DNA of 64,000 bases from Enoplolaimus lenunculus (GCA_030248215.1 JASANG010003711.1:620001-684000), one strand, 5' to 3'; positions 34,701 to 45,619 are shown, numbered from the stretch's first letter. The notes: generated by a model not told the origin, from the sequence alone. Numbers and translations are program-made.

Positions 34701-37700
34701 CAAACCAGTGCTACAACTATTTACTTGTTTCATGGAGATCCGGTTGCTTCGATGTACAAGCTGGTTGCTGCCGAGAAGATGCACGCTTTCCGCCCGTCAG
34801 CTGAGTTTCTATAAGTAAAAATATATAACTATTATTGACGTTGCAGTAATTGCAAATAGTTACTGCTCTTAGCAGCGTATTGCACACTCGAAAAAGTGCA
34901 GTGGTGCAATTAATATCATTCTTAAAAATCGTTTTTCTAGTATAGTCAATATCGACATTGGCTCAAAACTAGCGTCATGGAGTCTTGGCGCCAGTGAAGC
35001 ATTAAAATTATTACCCATAAAGTGTTTAACGGGTGCCAATTGAAACTTCTCACTTTTGATCCCTTGCTCACACACGCAGTACAAATCTAGGCTCTGTTGT
35101 AATGTTTAGGTTCTGTTGTAATTTTTAGGCTCTGTTGTAATTTTTAGGCTCTGTTGTAATGTTTAGGTTCTGTTGTAATTTTTAGGCTCTGTTGTAATGT
35201 TTAGGTTCTGTTGTAATTTTTAGGCTCTGTTGTAATGTTTAGGTTCTGTTGTAATTTTTAGGCTCTGTTGTAATGTTTAGGTTCTGTTGTAATTTTTAGG
35301 CTCTGTTGTAATTTTTAGGCTCTGTTGTAATGTTTAGGTTCTGTTGTAATTTTTAGGCTCTGTTGTAATTTTTAGGCTCTGTTGTAATGTTTAGGTTCTG
35401 TTGTAATTTTTAGGCTCTGTTGTAATTTTTAGGCTCTGTTGTAATGTTTAGGTTCTGTTGTAATTTTTATAAAAACACAAGCCGCTGCTATGCACTAGTA
35501 TATGCTAATAGGGCGCCATTATACGTTTTTACTATTCTAATGCTTTCCACGCCACCGGTAGTGTTCGGAGCAAAAATATTGCACCTTCTTGTTGAGTTGA
35601 AAGTCGTAACAAAAACGAATACAGCAACATAAATTTGACCAGAAGCAACCGAATCCATTCTATCGAAATAAAAACAAAAATACTAAAACTACATTTACTA
35701 AGCATTGCAAGATCCCGTTTGATAAGTACTCGATGAACGAGTTCCAAAAGATTTATCTGTGATTGAATTCAAGGGCTGTGTAAATGTTCCTGCTCTCGTT
35801 AGGGATGTCCAGCATCCAATAATGCACATACAAGCAATCAATAGGCTTAAAATGTGAACTAACTTTTGTAGCCAATGTAAATATGGTATAAAACTCAAAT
35901 TAGAAAGGTTGTTTAGGATTCCACTTGAAAACCTAAGCTTTTTTGTTGTACGATTAGGAGCAGTAAAGAAAAACTTGGCTATGAAATTGTGCCTCATTCA
36001 CTACTGCTTGAACTGTTGGTTCTTTCAGATGAAAGCACTTTTAGCAGTGTTTAGAATAAACCTTTAATTCCAATTGCCGTATTCTCAAATGTGTGTAGCA
36101 CGATCACCTATCACCAGTAGGCGATAGGTTTTGTAGCTTTCGAACCAACGAACAAAGATGTTCAAAATTCAACACAGTTTTCGGAGTTAGTTTAGCTGGT
36201 TCAGTTTGACCACTTATTGTTAACTGGTGACAGATGCTACACGCGTTTAAGAATATGTGCCGCTTATGATGGGCACATCAAGTGATCCAACAATGCGGGA
36301 GCCACCTACCAGTGATACAATATATGAGTTGAAGGTGCATCGCGAGCGAGAACTTGAGCCTAGTTTTAATAATCCTTATACAAAGTTTTTGGTTGTGAAA
36401 TCTGGGGCCGCCCCTTTCTTGCTGCCCTCTGCTCGAAAACTATATATCACTACGAACACAAACCGCAAGCATTAGGCGTTTACACGTGCACAAAATACCT
36501 AACACTTCAAGCCCGTTTGACTGCTCCAATGAAACTCTTTGAGGTTTCGCCGGTTCGTTACAATTTTCAACATTTTCCACTCCGTTAGTGTTCAAACAGC
36601 TACTGATTGTCATTATATGACCATGAGGCGGATATCGTTGCCAAATTTCTTCCGGAACCGCATTCACTTCACACTGGTTTAAAGCGGGTTTTCTAGGACG
36701 GTCGTGTTTATGGCGAAAAAGCCTGCAATTTTGGTTGGTAACGGGAGTTTGCAGTGGGCTATTCAGTTGTTGATTTTCGGTAGTCCGCTGATTGTGGTTC
36801 AAAATGTAATTCTCGGATTTAGCATTCGGTTTCGACGTTTCACAAGTTACAATATTAGGATTTGCTGAGTGAGGCCTAAGGCAGCTTATATCAGTACCAT
36901 TAGGCGAACCAGAATTTTGTTGCAAGTTTGACAGATTAGAACATCTGTTAATGTTGAAATTAGTGTTCACGCCTGGGTATTTTGAAGGCACATAGGGAAC
37001 AGACGCGTCTGAGAATGCACAGGCACTTGAATGAAAAACTGACGAAGTGAGTGTCGGCTTTGGATCTAAAATTTTGAATCAAACTGGTGAACAGCAGAGA
37101 TGGAAACAGCATGGCCTGCGGTTACATATTAAGCCGTTTTGAACCAATCTATAGTACTCCATGGGGCCGACACGACAAAACGCCTGCCGCAATAAAATAG
37201 AAATAATTTAATAAATAACAAATTTTGAACAATTTTTGTGTTCTTTGTTATATTTTTTGTACTTTACAGTACAAACAATCTATATTCGTGCAACTTTAAC
37301 TTATTCCGTACTTTTTTTAGTATAATTAGCAAGCGGCGGTCGAGAAAAATTCAACAAATTATAAAAAATTATGATGGTCGATCGGACGAAATGAACGCGC
37401 CTTGCTTGGATCAAAAAATAAATCTAGTTTCGCGTGAATTTCACTTATTCAATGCCGTTATTAGCGGATTTAGCAATCAGCGCATCAGCATAAAATTTCG
37501 ATAAATGATAAAAAACTCTAGATAGATAACCTGCCAGAAACAAATTTCGCTTGTTTTGGATCCAGAAGGCTAAGAACTATGTGAAATGGGTTCCCTGATA
37601 TCGCCCCATGTGTGCAACCCAGCCCCATGTGTGCAACCAAGCCCGACCAACCCCCATTGTGCCCTACGCCCGTCCCACTTCAATCTAAAGGCTTCTGTGC

Positions 37701-40700
37701 CTAATCGTGTACACTTCGATTCGTCGTTAGCGTTAGTTAAAACAGTCAACGTTTTGCAAAATTTGCAAACGTTTTAATTAACAAAGCGCAGAACGTGCTC
37801 TAATTTGCATATTCGGGTTCTTCTTACTACATACAGTGAAATGTTGGACCGCTGCCAAAATTACGTATGTGGAGCATTCCAGCTTTAATGCATTGATTAC
37901 AAGTTTCGTACACTGACATTTTCACTGTCGTGCAAAACTTGAAAGCTGCACTTTTTGCTTAAAAGTCAAACTGTAGCAGATCACGATTAAACCACAACAA
38001 ATTCTACAGAAGCGTTGCGTTTTCTACAACATAAGTTAAAGCTCATTATAAGTTATTCTAAATCCCATTTTTATACCTGATTAAAAATTGGCACATATTT
38101 GTTAATTTACATATACTTTGCCTTATACCAAAATTCAAAGCAAGTAAATAAATGCTGAAACACTGCCCAAATTACGTATGTGGTGCGTTTCAGCTTTAGT
38201 GGCATAGATGAAAAAATTTCCAAAGTGTTGATTTAATTTTATAAGAAAATTTTCAAAATATTGAGAAGATACCTTGGTCCATATTCTCAAATGTGTATAG
38301 TAACTAATCATCAGTTAGTAATTGGTTTTCAAACTCACTATTGCAGTTGTTGAACTTAAAACTGGTACAGGAGTAGAGCAAATCATATGCGAAAAATATG
38401 CTAAATTTTAAGCCTCAGCATTCACTAGTTTGAAAATTACAAGACCTATCACCAACTGATAATAGGTGCTGGACACATTTCAGAATACAGACCCTGGAAG
38501 TAAGCGAAACATCATTTCAGTAGTCTAAATTTTAAATTAAATCGTGTCAATTACGAAGCTTGCAACAAAACACAACTACAAAATAAAGTTTCTACTGAGT
38601 TACTACTATTAGCGTGAACGCTATCCCAACAGCGTAAAACACATTTTAACTAAAATGAAATTTCCCCAGCTAAAGTTAGCTTGTATTGGTGTCCAATAAC
38701 TACAGAAGTCAAATTTATAACGTAACGGTTATTCTTGTATTTAAGACAAAATTTTAAAGACCTACACTTTTATTAAATTTTTCACGTTAACCAAAATTAA
38801 TTAATTTCGAATCAGTTTTACGAATGTTTTAAGCATTCCAGAGTACAGTGTGTTTACGAGTCAACCAACCCAACCATCAGAAATATATGGCGCAAGCTAT
38901 AATAGTGGAAGACACATTGCGAGCGAGATGCCAAACGTATTTTTTGCATTCAATTTCTATTGGAAGGTTTGGTTTATTAAATCTGGCACGGCAATTCACC
39001 GTGTCTGCCTTGCTACAAATCTCTTCTAGTGTGTACGCATAATACAGCGTGCTTAGCGAGATGTCTGTATTGTCAATAACCGCTGAATATTTAAGAGAGC
39101 TACAAGTCAAACGAGTTGCTTTTTTACGATCTGTGTATTATTATTAGAAGTAATTGATACACTACAGCAATTGCAAAATCTCGCTTCTTCACTAATTCTC
39201 TGTTGCAATACGGTATGCCGCACGAGCATTAAGTGATATATAAAATCGACTCACGTTTCAACAACATTTCTAATTTTTCGCCCAAAGCTTTACGTGAGCT
39301 GGCATCTAAACATTCAGCATCTTTACGTAACCACGCGAGCAAATTTTCACCTGATTTTGGTGTTGCATAAAGCCTAAATTAATTATTTTGCCAGTAATCA
39401 AATGCAACAATATACCAGTATGCGAACTTGCAAGTGATTAAATGAACTAAGCTTAGTTCGTTATTTTGGAGTTAACTTTAACCACAAATTTAAACCGACT
39501 TGGTTACAAAATATAATTTTAAATAAATTTAGTCCGGTTTAAAGGTCAAGAAATTTTTCATCGTCGCCGACAGCGAGTGTTGAGTTGATTCTCACTCTGT
39601 ATCGAATTGATACTGAATTGAAAAATTAAACCAGACTCAGTTTTACAAACTCACAGCTCTGACCGAGTAATCCAACTCATTCTAAGTTTAAATCAACTCA
39701 TTGGAATTTACACTGTTGCAACGCGATGCGCAGTGCGGCACGCACAAGTATACCGCAATCCTTATTTTAGTAGACGATGCATATAACATACCAATTCTCG
39801 TCATCATCGGTAAGATCACAGTTTTCAAAATCAATTAAATCATCTTCAGTTAAGGTCAACAAACTAATTGCACTGTTTCGTTTGTTTGCCATCTAAAGCC
39901 CATATAATACAACAAGATAAACGATTTGATATTTGTAAAAATATTGCTAAAAATTAACTTTTACCCAGTGAAATCCATGTACTGTGAAATATGAAAAACG
40001 TGAAAAACCTTATGACACCAGTTGTTTGATACGCGAAACAATTCTGACAATTCATTGCACGTCAAGACGAGAAGCTGTCAAACCTAACTGTACATATGCT
40101 CAATTTGCCAGCTATTGTAACCAGATCAACATGGCATTAAGAGAAGTAACAAAATTTCATTAGGAACATTGCAAGGATTTCAGATCACCTACAAACGACG
40201 TTGACAGCTTTCTGGGGGCGACATTTGTGTTCGGGGCCGAGGCCCGCCTGGCCCTTCTCGCTACGGATCCGATAAGTTGTTAATTTTTAGCAAAACAACG
40301 CAGTTGCCCTTTTTCCTAATAATTCTACCGCAGCCAAAGCGAGAAATTTTTGTATTCATTTCAAACTTAGTTTGCCCGATATTTAGAAGCTTGACATCAC
40401 TACAATATCAAGCTCATCTCGTTTAATAGACGAAATTCAAAATTTGCCATAAATCACTACAGTATGGTCAAAATTCGGTTCGCACGTCATATCTCAACCG
40501 CTGTACGCTGCCGTAGTGCAATCAATTGCATGTGGCAAACTGTCTTTACTTTCCGTTCGTCTATTCATTAGCTGCATAATTATACTTGAATTATGTTTCG
40601 TGGGAAGGTCCATCTTTATTAATGCACAGGCCCATGTAAAGATCAGAGGCGGAACGTTTTTCTGTGAGACTACAATAGAGTAAGCTTAAGCTTTACACCA

Positions 40701-41748
40701 CTTTTTCGCTTGGCTTAGGCTTAGGCTTTGCTTGGCTTATGTTTAGGCTTAGGCTTAGGAATATGCTCATTCTTAGGCTTAGGCTTAGGAATATGCTCAT
40801 TCTTAGGCTTAGGCTTATGCTTAGGAATGTGCTTATAATACTGTTCCGCCCGTGTTCTTTACATAGGTCAATACACTTAACGAACCAGTTAAACTTGATA
40901 CTCAATATATACAAAAAGATATATGGATCTAATATGCTGGAATAATATTACCGTGGATTACAATTTAACCTGAAGTTCTAACTATCCAACCACACCATAA
41001 GTAAGACTAAGAGTCCAACTTTAATAAACTCGTTGTTTTACCCGATTCGCCGGCACTGAGGTTTTGTTCTCCACATTGGTGTTTTGCCCAATTTCATAGT
41101 TCATCAGTATGTCAGGATTGCGGTCTTCAAGATGTTTTACGATCTTGCGCAAACGCTAAAAACGCAAAAACTAAAATATTCAATTGAATTATTGAAGACG
41201 GCATATATAAAGAGCGAAGAACAGTGAGAATATATTAACACCCGAAATGGCAAAGGACACGAAAAAAATAACACTTTACCGGATTCAGAACAACTTTTTG
41301 GATACTAGAAAGGTTAAAATATTCTTTTATGAAATTTTACTCTCTCGAACCGAGATAACGGCTACGCTCATTCATGAAGACTGTGCTTATACATCAATAC
41401 ACACGGAAAAGCCAGCGCAAATCGAAAAATATTTTGCAAATCCTAGCATCCATATAGAACACATACACATGTGTAAATCACATTTTTAAATAAAGTATTG
41501 GGATAGTAAAATTCCGTGATTTTTTGAGGAAACAAATTTTCTGCTGGTAACGCAACAAACCCGCTTTCGAAAATTTCATAAAACTTAACTTTAACAGTAT
41601 TTGCAAAATTATGGCTAAGCTGCTGGCTATTGGCTACAGATACACAGTTAAGAACAGTGTTGTTGCCCAATCACATTCCAAAAACAATAATTGAACAATA
41701 AACACTGACTTGAATCTCCTGCGGATCAACATTTCGTAAAAAATCCAT
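28488..41748 (-). CDS. SLAIN: SLAIN-motif microtubule plus-end protein, 12 exons, about 698 aa
   Basis: Join of 41710-41748, 41042-41155, 39792-39892, 39255-39373, 36499-37065, 35730-35789, 33514-33765, 32091-32138, 31254-31493, 30390-30536, 29013-29176 and 28488-28733: 2097 coding bases, all phases consistent. SLAIN1/2 proteins bind EB proteins and ch-TOG and promote persistent microtubule growth. The N-terminal coiled coil VDPQEIQRLRKIVKHLEDRN parallels the vertebrate [31 protein letters not shown] followed by LLAWLRKDAE parallels the vertebrate EESWLYSSPK...LVWCRQVLD. KSLPNL parallels RRSLPNL. The basic C-terminus (GSRIPCPSAVNSQRSKPAVP) parallels the S/P-rich end with GIPxPRS. The middle is Ser/Pro/Asn-rich and probably disordered. 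Vertebrate SLAINs have about 570-580 residues, so this one is longer. Exon 6 is the least certain. Introns hold satellites and TIR elements. Confidence 0.75.
28842..28963. repeat. Small TIR element with CCTAAG-like core, in SLAIN intron 11
   Basis: Ends TCTTGTACACTTTCC and GGAAAGTGTACAAGA. Inside, GGCTTGAGCTTACATAAGC on the left and GTAAGCGTAAGCCTGAGCC on the right. Confidence 0.65.
29013..29176 (-). CDS. SLAIN: SLAIN exon 11: KSLPNL motif
   Basis: Acceptor AATTACAG and donor GTAAGT; phase 1 to 0. Encodes VVVGKSLPNLTTSLSTDLFN and GDSLSENGSYGNLSEFVSPA. Confidence 0.7.
30390..30536 (-). CDS. SLAIN: SLAIN exon 10
   Basis: Acceptor TTTTCCAG and donor GTATGT; phase 1 to 1. Encodes ARAIQQPQSSSITDSTAQAN and PYAHAKISFSNNVTHG. 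Confidence 0.65.
31060..31125. repeat. 22-bp tandem repeat, three units
   Basis: Three identical units of AAACACATGATTGCAAAT plus TTTT, in SLAIN intron 9. Confidence 0.85.
31254..31493 (-). CDS. SLAIN: SLAIN exon 9: Ser/Thr/Pro-rich, basic end
   Basis: Acceptor ATTTCAG and donor GTTTGT; phase 1 to 1, 80 codons. Includes PTLKASVCGTPDTYCVPTSP and GKRSRGLIQYGWRRTSAPLP. Confidence 0.65.
31563..31848. repeat. TIR element with AAGAGTGTGCAAC-type ends, copy 1
   Basis: Left AAGAGTGCTTAATG with GTACAAAATGTACCACCGGG and GTTGCGTTTTTGGCC; right GCAAAAACGCAACGCGTGCC and GCCCAGTTGCACACTCTT. In SLAIN intron 8. Inner CCCCCTTTGTTTAG and CTCTAAAAAGGGGTAGG are also mirrored. A larger copy lies in a TRIM37 intron. 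Confidence 0.7.
32091..32138 (-). CDS. SLAIN: SLAIN exon 8: 48-base micro-exon
   Basis: Acceptor ATTTTTAG and donor GTTAGT; phase 1 to 1. Encodes KKRRSTEGIQSIGSS. Confidence 0.65.
32241..33170. repeat. TA-flanked TIR element filled with ACCGCGA-type arrays
   Basis: TIRs CAGTCACGGACAGAATTAAG and CTTAATTCTATCCGTGACTG with TA on each side, as in Tc1/mariner elements. Each arm is packed with variants of ACCGCGA(T/C)TGCG / GCGGTTACAAACGCGG, and the right arm has the regular 24-bp array. A CCTAAG-like fragment (about 32505-32560) lies in the middle. In SLAIN intron 7. Confidence 0.8.
32792..32988. repeat. 24-bp tandem array
   Basis: About eight units of ACCACAGTAACAACCGCGAC plus TGCG, with ACAACCGCG sometimes as ACAACTGCA. 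The unit is a multiple of three, so open frames appear on both strands; these are not genes. Confidence 0.85.
33184..33461. repeat. 139-bp tandem duplication
   Basis: Units 33184-33322 and 33323-33461, both starting TTCAAGTTAGTTTACGCAGT, with about four differences by eye. It ends 53 bases before SLAIN exon 7. Confidence 0.85.
33514..33765 (-). CDS. SLAIN: SLAIN exon 7: helical QEKDLRQ segment
   Basis: Acceptor TTTTCAG and donor GTACGT; phase 1 to 1. Pro/Ser-rich first half, then ERFQDIQARASEQEKDLRQC, comparable to DVQILARMQEESLRQEY in vertebrate SLAIN2. Confidence 0.7.
34424..34718. repeat. GC-rich TIR element with AGTTGTAGCAC ends
   Basis: Ends AGTTGTAGCAC and GTGCTACAACT. The inside is rich in GTGC/GCGC words (CACTCGTGCGCACACTTG and similar) and partly mirrored. 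Open frames on both strands here come from the GC bias. In SLAIN intron 6. Confidence 0.6.
35090..35469 (+). repeat. 19-bp satellite, twenty units, with higher-order order
   Basis: Exactly 20 x 19 bases. Three unit types: X = GGCTCTGTTGTAATGTTTA, Y = GGTTCTGTTGTAATTTTTA, Z = GGCTCTGTTGTAATTTTTA. The order is XYZ XY XY XY XYZ XYZ XYZ XY. In SLAIN intron 6. Confidence 0.95.
35730..35789 (-). CDS. SLAIN: SLAIN exon 6: short, tentative
   Basis: Acceptor GAGAGCAG and donor GTACTT; phase 1 to 1. Encodes TFTQPLNSITDKSFGTRSS. The frame stays open further, to a stop, but this donor is the one that restores the phase needed by exon 7. Confidence 0.45.
36075..36263. repeat. Palindromic TIR element, TTCTCAAATG family, copy 3
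   Basis: Left GTATTCTCAAATGTGTGTAG and ATCACCTATCACC; right GGTGACAGATGCTACACGCG and TTTAAGAATATG. In SLAIN intron 5. Confidence 0.65.
36499..37065 (-). CDS. SLAIN: SLAIN exon 5: long Ser/Asn/Pro-rich segment
   Basis: Acceptor AATTTTAG and donor GTATTT; phase 1 to 1, 189 codons. Low-complexity, probably disordered; includes KSENYILNHNQRTTENQQLN and EEIWQRYPPHGHIMTISSCL. Confidence 0.7.
38276..38496. repeat. Palindromic TIR element, TTCTCAAATG family, copy 4
   Basis: Left GGTCCATATTCTCAAATGTG with CATCAGTTAGTAATTGGTTT; right ACCAACTGATAATAGGTGCT and CATTTCAGAATACAGACC. In SLAIN intron 4. Confidence 0.65.
39255..39373 (-). CDS. SLAIN: SLAIN exon 4: WLY..PK and LAWLRKD motif
   Basis: Acceptor AATTTAG and donor GTGAGT; phase 2 to 1. 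Encodes LYATPKSGENLLAWLRKDAE and CLDASSRKALGEKLEMLLK, the most conserved block of the family. Confidence 0.75.
39792..39892 (-). CDS. SLAIN: SLAIN exon 3: acidic DDENW segment
   Basis: Acceptor GGCTTTAG and donor GTATGT; phase 0 to 2. Encodes MANKRNSAISLLTLTEDDLI and DFENCDLTDDDENW. It begins with an ATG, which could be read as a start, but the acceptor and phase join it to exon 2. Confidence 0.75.
40627..40869. repeat. CCTAAG-array TIR element, longest clear copy
   Basis: Ends CAGGCCCATGTAAAGATCAG and CCGCCCGTGTTCTTTACATA. Inside are several near-identical blocks TTAGGCTTAGGCTTAGGAAT / ATGCTCATTC. In SLAIN intron 2. Confidence 0.8.
41042..41155 (-). CDS. SLAIN: SLAIN exon 2: N-terminal coiled coil
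   Basis: Acceptor TTTTTAG and donor GTAAAA; phase 0 to 0. Encodes RLRKIVKHLEDRNPDILMNY and EIGQNTNVENKTSVPANR. Confidence 0.7.
41710..41748 (-). CDS. SLAIN: SLAIN exon 1: first 13 codons
   Basis: MDFLRNVDPQEIQ, then donor GTCAGT, phase 0. Start chosen because it opens the N-terminal coiled coil and the frame continues into exon 2. Confidence 0.65.
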
Positions 41749-44514
41749 ATCGTTGCCTCCAGTCAGACTTTACCAGCTTCCAAGAAAATTATTGTTCAAT
41801 AACAGAAAGACTCAACCCAATCAGGTTTAACTTTAACAGCATATCAGTAAAATAAGGCAGTTGCTTTTGTATTGCACATAAATAATAAAGCATATTTTGA
41901 ATTAATTTTAACAAAATATTACACATAAAATTAAAATAAAAATTTTAAACCCGATCCAATCAAAAATTCACTACTCTATGCAAGCATGACGGTAAAATGT
42001 GTAAAAATTGTCCCGTTTAGCACAAATGCAACATTATATTCTGCAGGTTCCGGTAGCACAAACCAACACCCAGCAGCTCTTGTACGCTCGCAATCAGTTT
42101 TTTAGTTCAAATTTTAGCAAAATTTAAGCTTAGAATGTTAGACTTAGGCATAGGGCGTTAACAAAAAGCTAAGCTTTTGTTTAAACTCAGGCTGTTTAGT
42201 GAAAAAGTGTACAATGACTAAAGCTATATCCCTTTAAGTTGTACCATTTTCCGTTACACGAAAATAATCAGTTTTCAATGGACGTCAACTGACCCTATTT
42301 GACTGGATGTGATTCACGAACCTATTTGGTTATAGTATACTCGCACGTATATGTATAAAGCTTAACAAATTCGTAATGGCGCGGCAGTATTTGCTATCCG
42401 AAAGCATAATTCGAAAACATCCTATACCGACCCTGTGGTCAATTTATTATAATTACTTATTTTCCGTTCGAACTTGCTACAATGATAAATTGAACTAAAT
42501 TCGTACATATTAAATCACACAGTTGAATGTATGTTGGACTTCGATCCGCCTTCCCTGTCTAGAAGCTAGGCGATTTTACGCCTGCAACACGGTGGTGATT
42601 GGAAAGAATATCTTTTTTTCGCAATATAACCAATCAATTCGTGTCTCAATGTTAAGCCAACCGAATAACGAACCAATCAAACGGGTATCAGAACTTTTTA
42701 GCAGCGTTGAACTACTTCAAAATCAAAACAAATCTATATTTTATTAAAATTGATTTGTCAACTTATACTAGCAGAACAAGACTGGTTAAAGTAGCTGCTA
42801 GCTTTTGCAATAGCCGAAAAAAAGAAAGGGTCATAAGTTATGAATTTTAACAATTGTTTATACAAAAATTGGCCTCTAAGCACTGAGTTACGCAGTCATG
42901 CAAATTTTCGATCACAAAAACGTTACAAGTTCAAAAATAGATATTTTAAAGATTAAAATTTGCGAGTACAACGATCAGCCGCAATCATAAGACGTTCAAA
43001 TATACAAAAAAATTCAAAATCTGACCATTTTTTGAGATAACGCCGGATGGAAGTTGAATGAAAAAACTCGAACCGTAATCAATTCTCGTTTCGCTATTAG
43101 CAAAACTTAAAAAACCTCGCTGGACAAACCCATAATAATTGTATTGAAAAATCTGCCACACGAAGCTCACAGTTAAAAATGGTCAAAATTTTAGTGTTTA
43201 CTTTAATCTTCTCTGTGTGCATAATATCATTTTACACGCAAAAACAACTCAAGTCCAACTAGCAAAAACACTTTTAAGGCGATTGTAGAGATATTTAAGA
43301 ACGAGCGTTACAGGTTTGACGTACCTCACAAACGCTACTTAAACTTTGCGTCCGTATTCGTACGGATTGCGCCAGAGTTTCTCAAATAGACGCATTGCAC
43401 AACCTAAAACGTTGAATCGAATTACTCGTTAACAGCCTGGACTTAGTGGTGTATCCAGAAAATTTCTAGTCGACGACTGTGCGATGTATAATAATGATAT
43501 ATCTGGCAAGCAAGAAGCCAAATGCAATTATATTTCTTGATCTTGCAAACAATATTTTGGTTATGTTTCAATCCGATGGTATGTTCGAATCTTGTTGGGG
43601 TGATTGTCTGGCGTCTGGGTGGGTGGTGGTCCCAAGTCTTAAAATCCGCCAGTGTAGTTGCTACTACCAATAATCCAGGTATAATTCTCTCATATACACC
43701 CGAGCAACTTCGGTCTCAGTTGTATTGACACTGCAACTGTACAGATAACAGCTAAAACAACTATAACAGGTGTGAGTAGCCAAAAACAATTAAAGATCGA
43801 ACAACAGGCAACGGTATATTTACGTTTATAAAAACTAGCTGCCCAGGTTTTTGGCTAATACACCGAGGAGTGAATAACGACCTAACCGTGCCCGGAATTC
43901 GATTTCTGTTGAGGACCCACAAAAATGGATCGATGAAAAACGCGGATCAAAGTACAAAGTACCTTGGAAGACGCATACTGCACAGTTGCGGCTAATATAC
44001 CTCCATTATAAGCCGCCCTCAACATGTCCATATACAAAGGTAACAAGGATGTATGCAAGGGAAGGAGTATATAAATGGTAGATACAATCCCATCATCTCT
44101 AGAAAGACCAAAAAACCAAAAAATCACTGTTAAAATGGTTTACATAAACCTTATCGATGCTAATGGCGCCAGGATCACCTTAACACAAAATTCTAAACCT
44201 CCGCAATGCCATCATAGCTTATCTCCGAATACAACCATCAATATAACGACCAGAACCGCCAGTGCCGTATTTATCGCCCCCATACTTCCAAATGGGGGCA
44301 TCACACCTTAGACTTAAGTAGGCTATACTTGAGCGGCCCGGGTTCAAAACCCAAAAGTAAGCTACCGATTTTTGCATCGCTCCTGAGTTTTCCTTCTCTG
44401 CTCTTCTTTTCGATCTGACTCTGCGTTGTGACATCGTATTTCCTGTCGTACATTAATATTTATGAAAATCTGTTAAACTTTATCTCGATATCTGGGTTGT
44501 ACCATAATTTACTG

Positions 44515-44844
44515 AGTCAGACGCCGGCGCGCGCCGCCGCACGACGGCGTGCGGTAATTTTTAATAATGTTTTACAGTTCCGCGCGCCTGCGCCCGGCGG
44601 CATGCGGTAAAAACTTATCCGTGCCGCGCGCCGGCGTCTGGTAGCGTGCGGCGGCATCCGGCGGCGCGTATAGCGCAACTCATAGAGTGTTTGATCTGTG
44701 CCGCTTCGTTGCGGCCGCACGCTACCAGACGCCGGCGCGCGGCACGGATAAGTTTTTACCGCATGCCGCCGGGCGCAGGCGCGGGCGGCGCGTATAGCGC
44801 AACTCATAGAGTGTTTGATCTGTGCCGCTTTGTTGCGGCCGCAC
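44515..44844. repeat. Very GC-rich inverted and direct repeat
   Basis: Arms of about 74 bases (44577-44650 and 44713-44786) are inverted copies (GCCGCGCGCCGGCGTCTGG). Two direct 60-base copies (44661-44720, 44785-44844) share GCGTATAGCGCAACTCATAG and GTTTGATCTGTGCCGCTT. GC content is far above the surroundings. Probably a mobile element with CAGACGCCGGCGCG-type ends; family unknown. Confidence 0.75.
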
Positions 44845-45619
44845 CAATCTTGTGATTATCTGGTTTACTCCCAACAGTACAAAACGAAGCTGTTTCATAC
44901 CCAAACATTGATTTTTGAATCGGTCAGTATATTAGCCAGGAAATTAAAAAAACTCGGGTGAGCATGTGGATGAGAGGCCTTATTCACTTTTCGGGCGCCT
45001 CGCATTAGCTTTGGGGCCCCTCAAATTGACTTTTGATAAACATCAGACACAACGCACGGCACCGGCTATGGCAACAGAACTAAACAGGTATCACTGCCCT
45101 TTCTCAAATGATAAACAATAGAAGCAATGCCAATACCCGGTGGCCAGCTTAACCTGCCTGCTAGTCTAGGCCCAAAACAGTTTCATAATGAACGTCCATC
45201 AAAACAAAATCAATTGCTGTAGTTATAGCAATACTGTATAGTTGATTGCTTTGCCTACCTGAGAGTGACAAATAGGGCACCACCAAAATATTGTATTGTG
45301 AGCGTCCAAGTTGGCCCATGAGCAAAGCGTATAATATGACGACAGTGTGACACCGGTAAACCATGTTGTTACTTTATACGCCCCATATATAAAAATTGCT
45401 TAGGGAAGTTAAAGGGGCGCAGTTGCTCCTACTGGCAAATACCTGCTAGGAATCATAAGCACTAATCTATACAATCTCAGATAGTATGGGTCTCTAGTAG
45501 TACATCAACAAATAGTCACTGGAATACAGAGTAATTGCTATGACAAGACATGGTTCGTACCAATATTTTCTTCAGGGAAAATTTGATATTGTTGGAAATA
45601 TGGGAGTATGTTAATAACA

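Noticed and set aside
34456-34814. Overlapping 76- and 112-codon frames rich in Arg/Ala/Ser
   Set aside because: They sit largely inside a GC-rich TIR element, on both strands at once.
35090-35469. Evenly spaced short repeats that could suggest a CRISPR array
   Set aside because: The 19-bp units are directly adjacent with no spacers, in an intron of an animal gene.
44427-44904. Arg/Ala-rich frames on both strands
   Set aside because: They follow the GC-rich inverted repeat; the same composition reads open in several frames.
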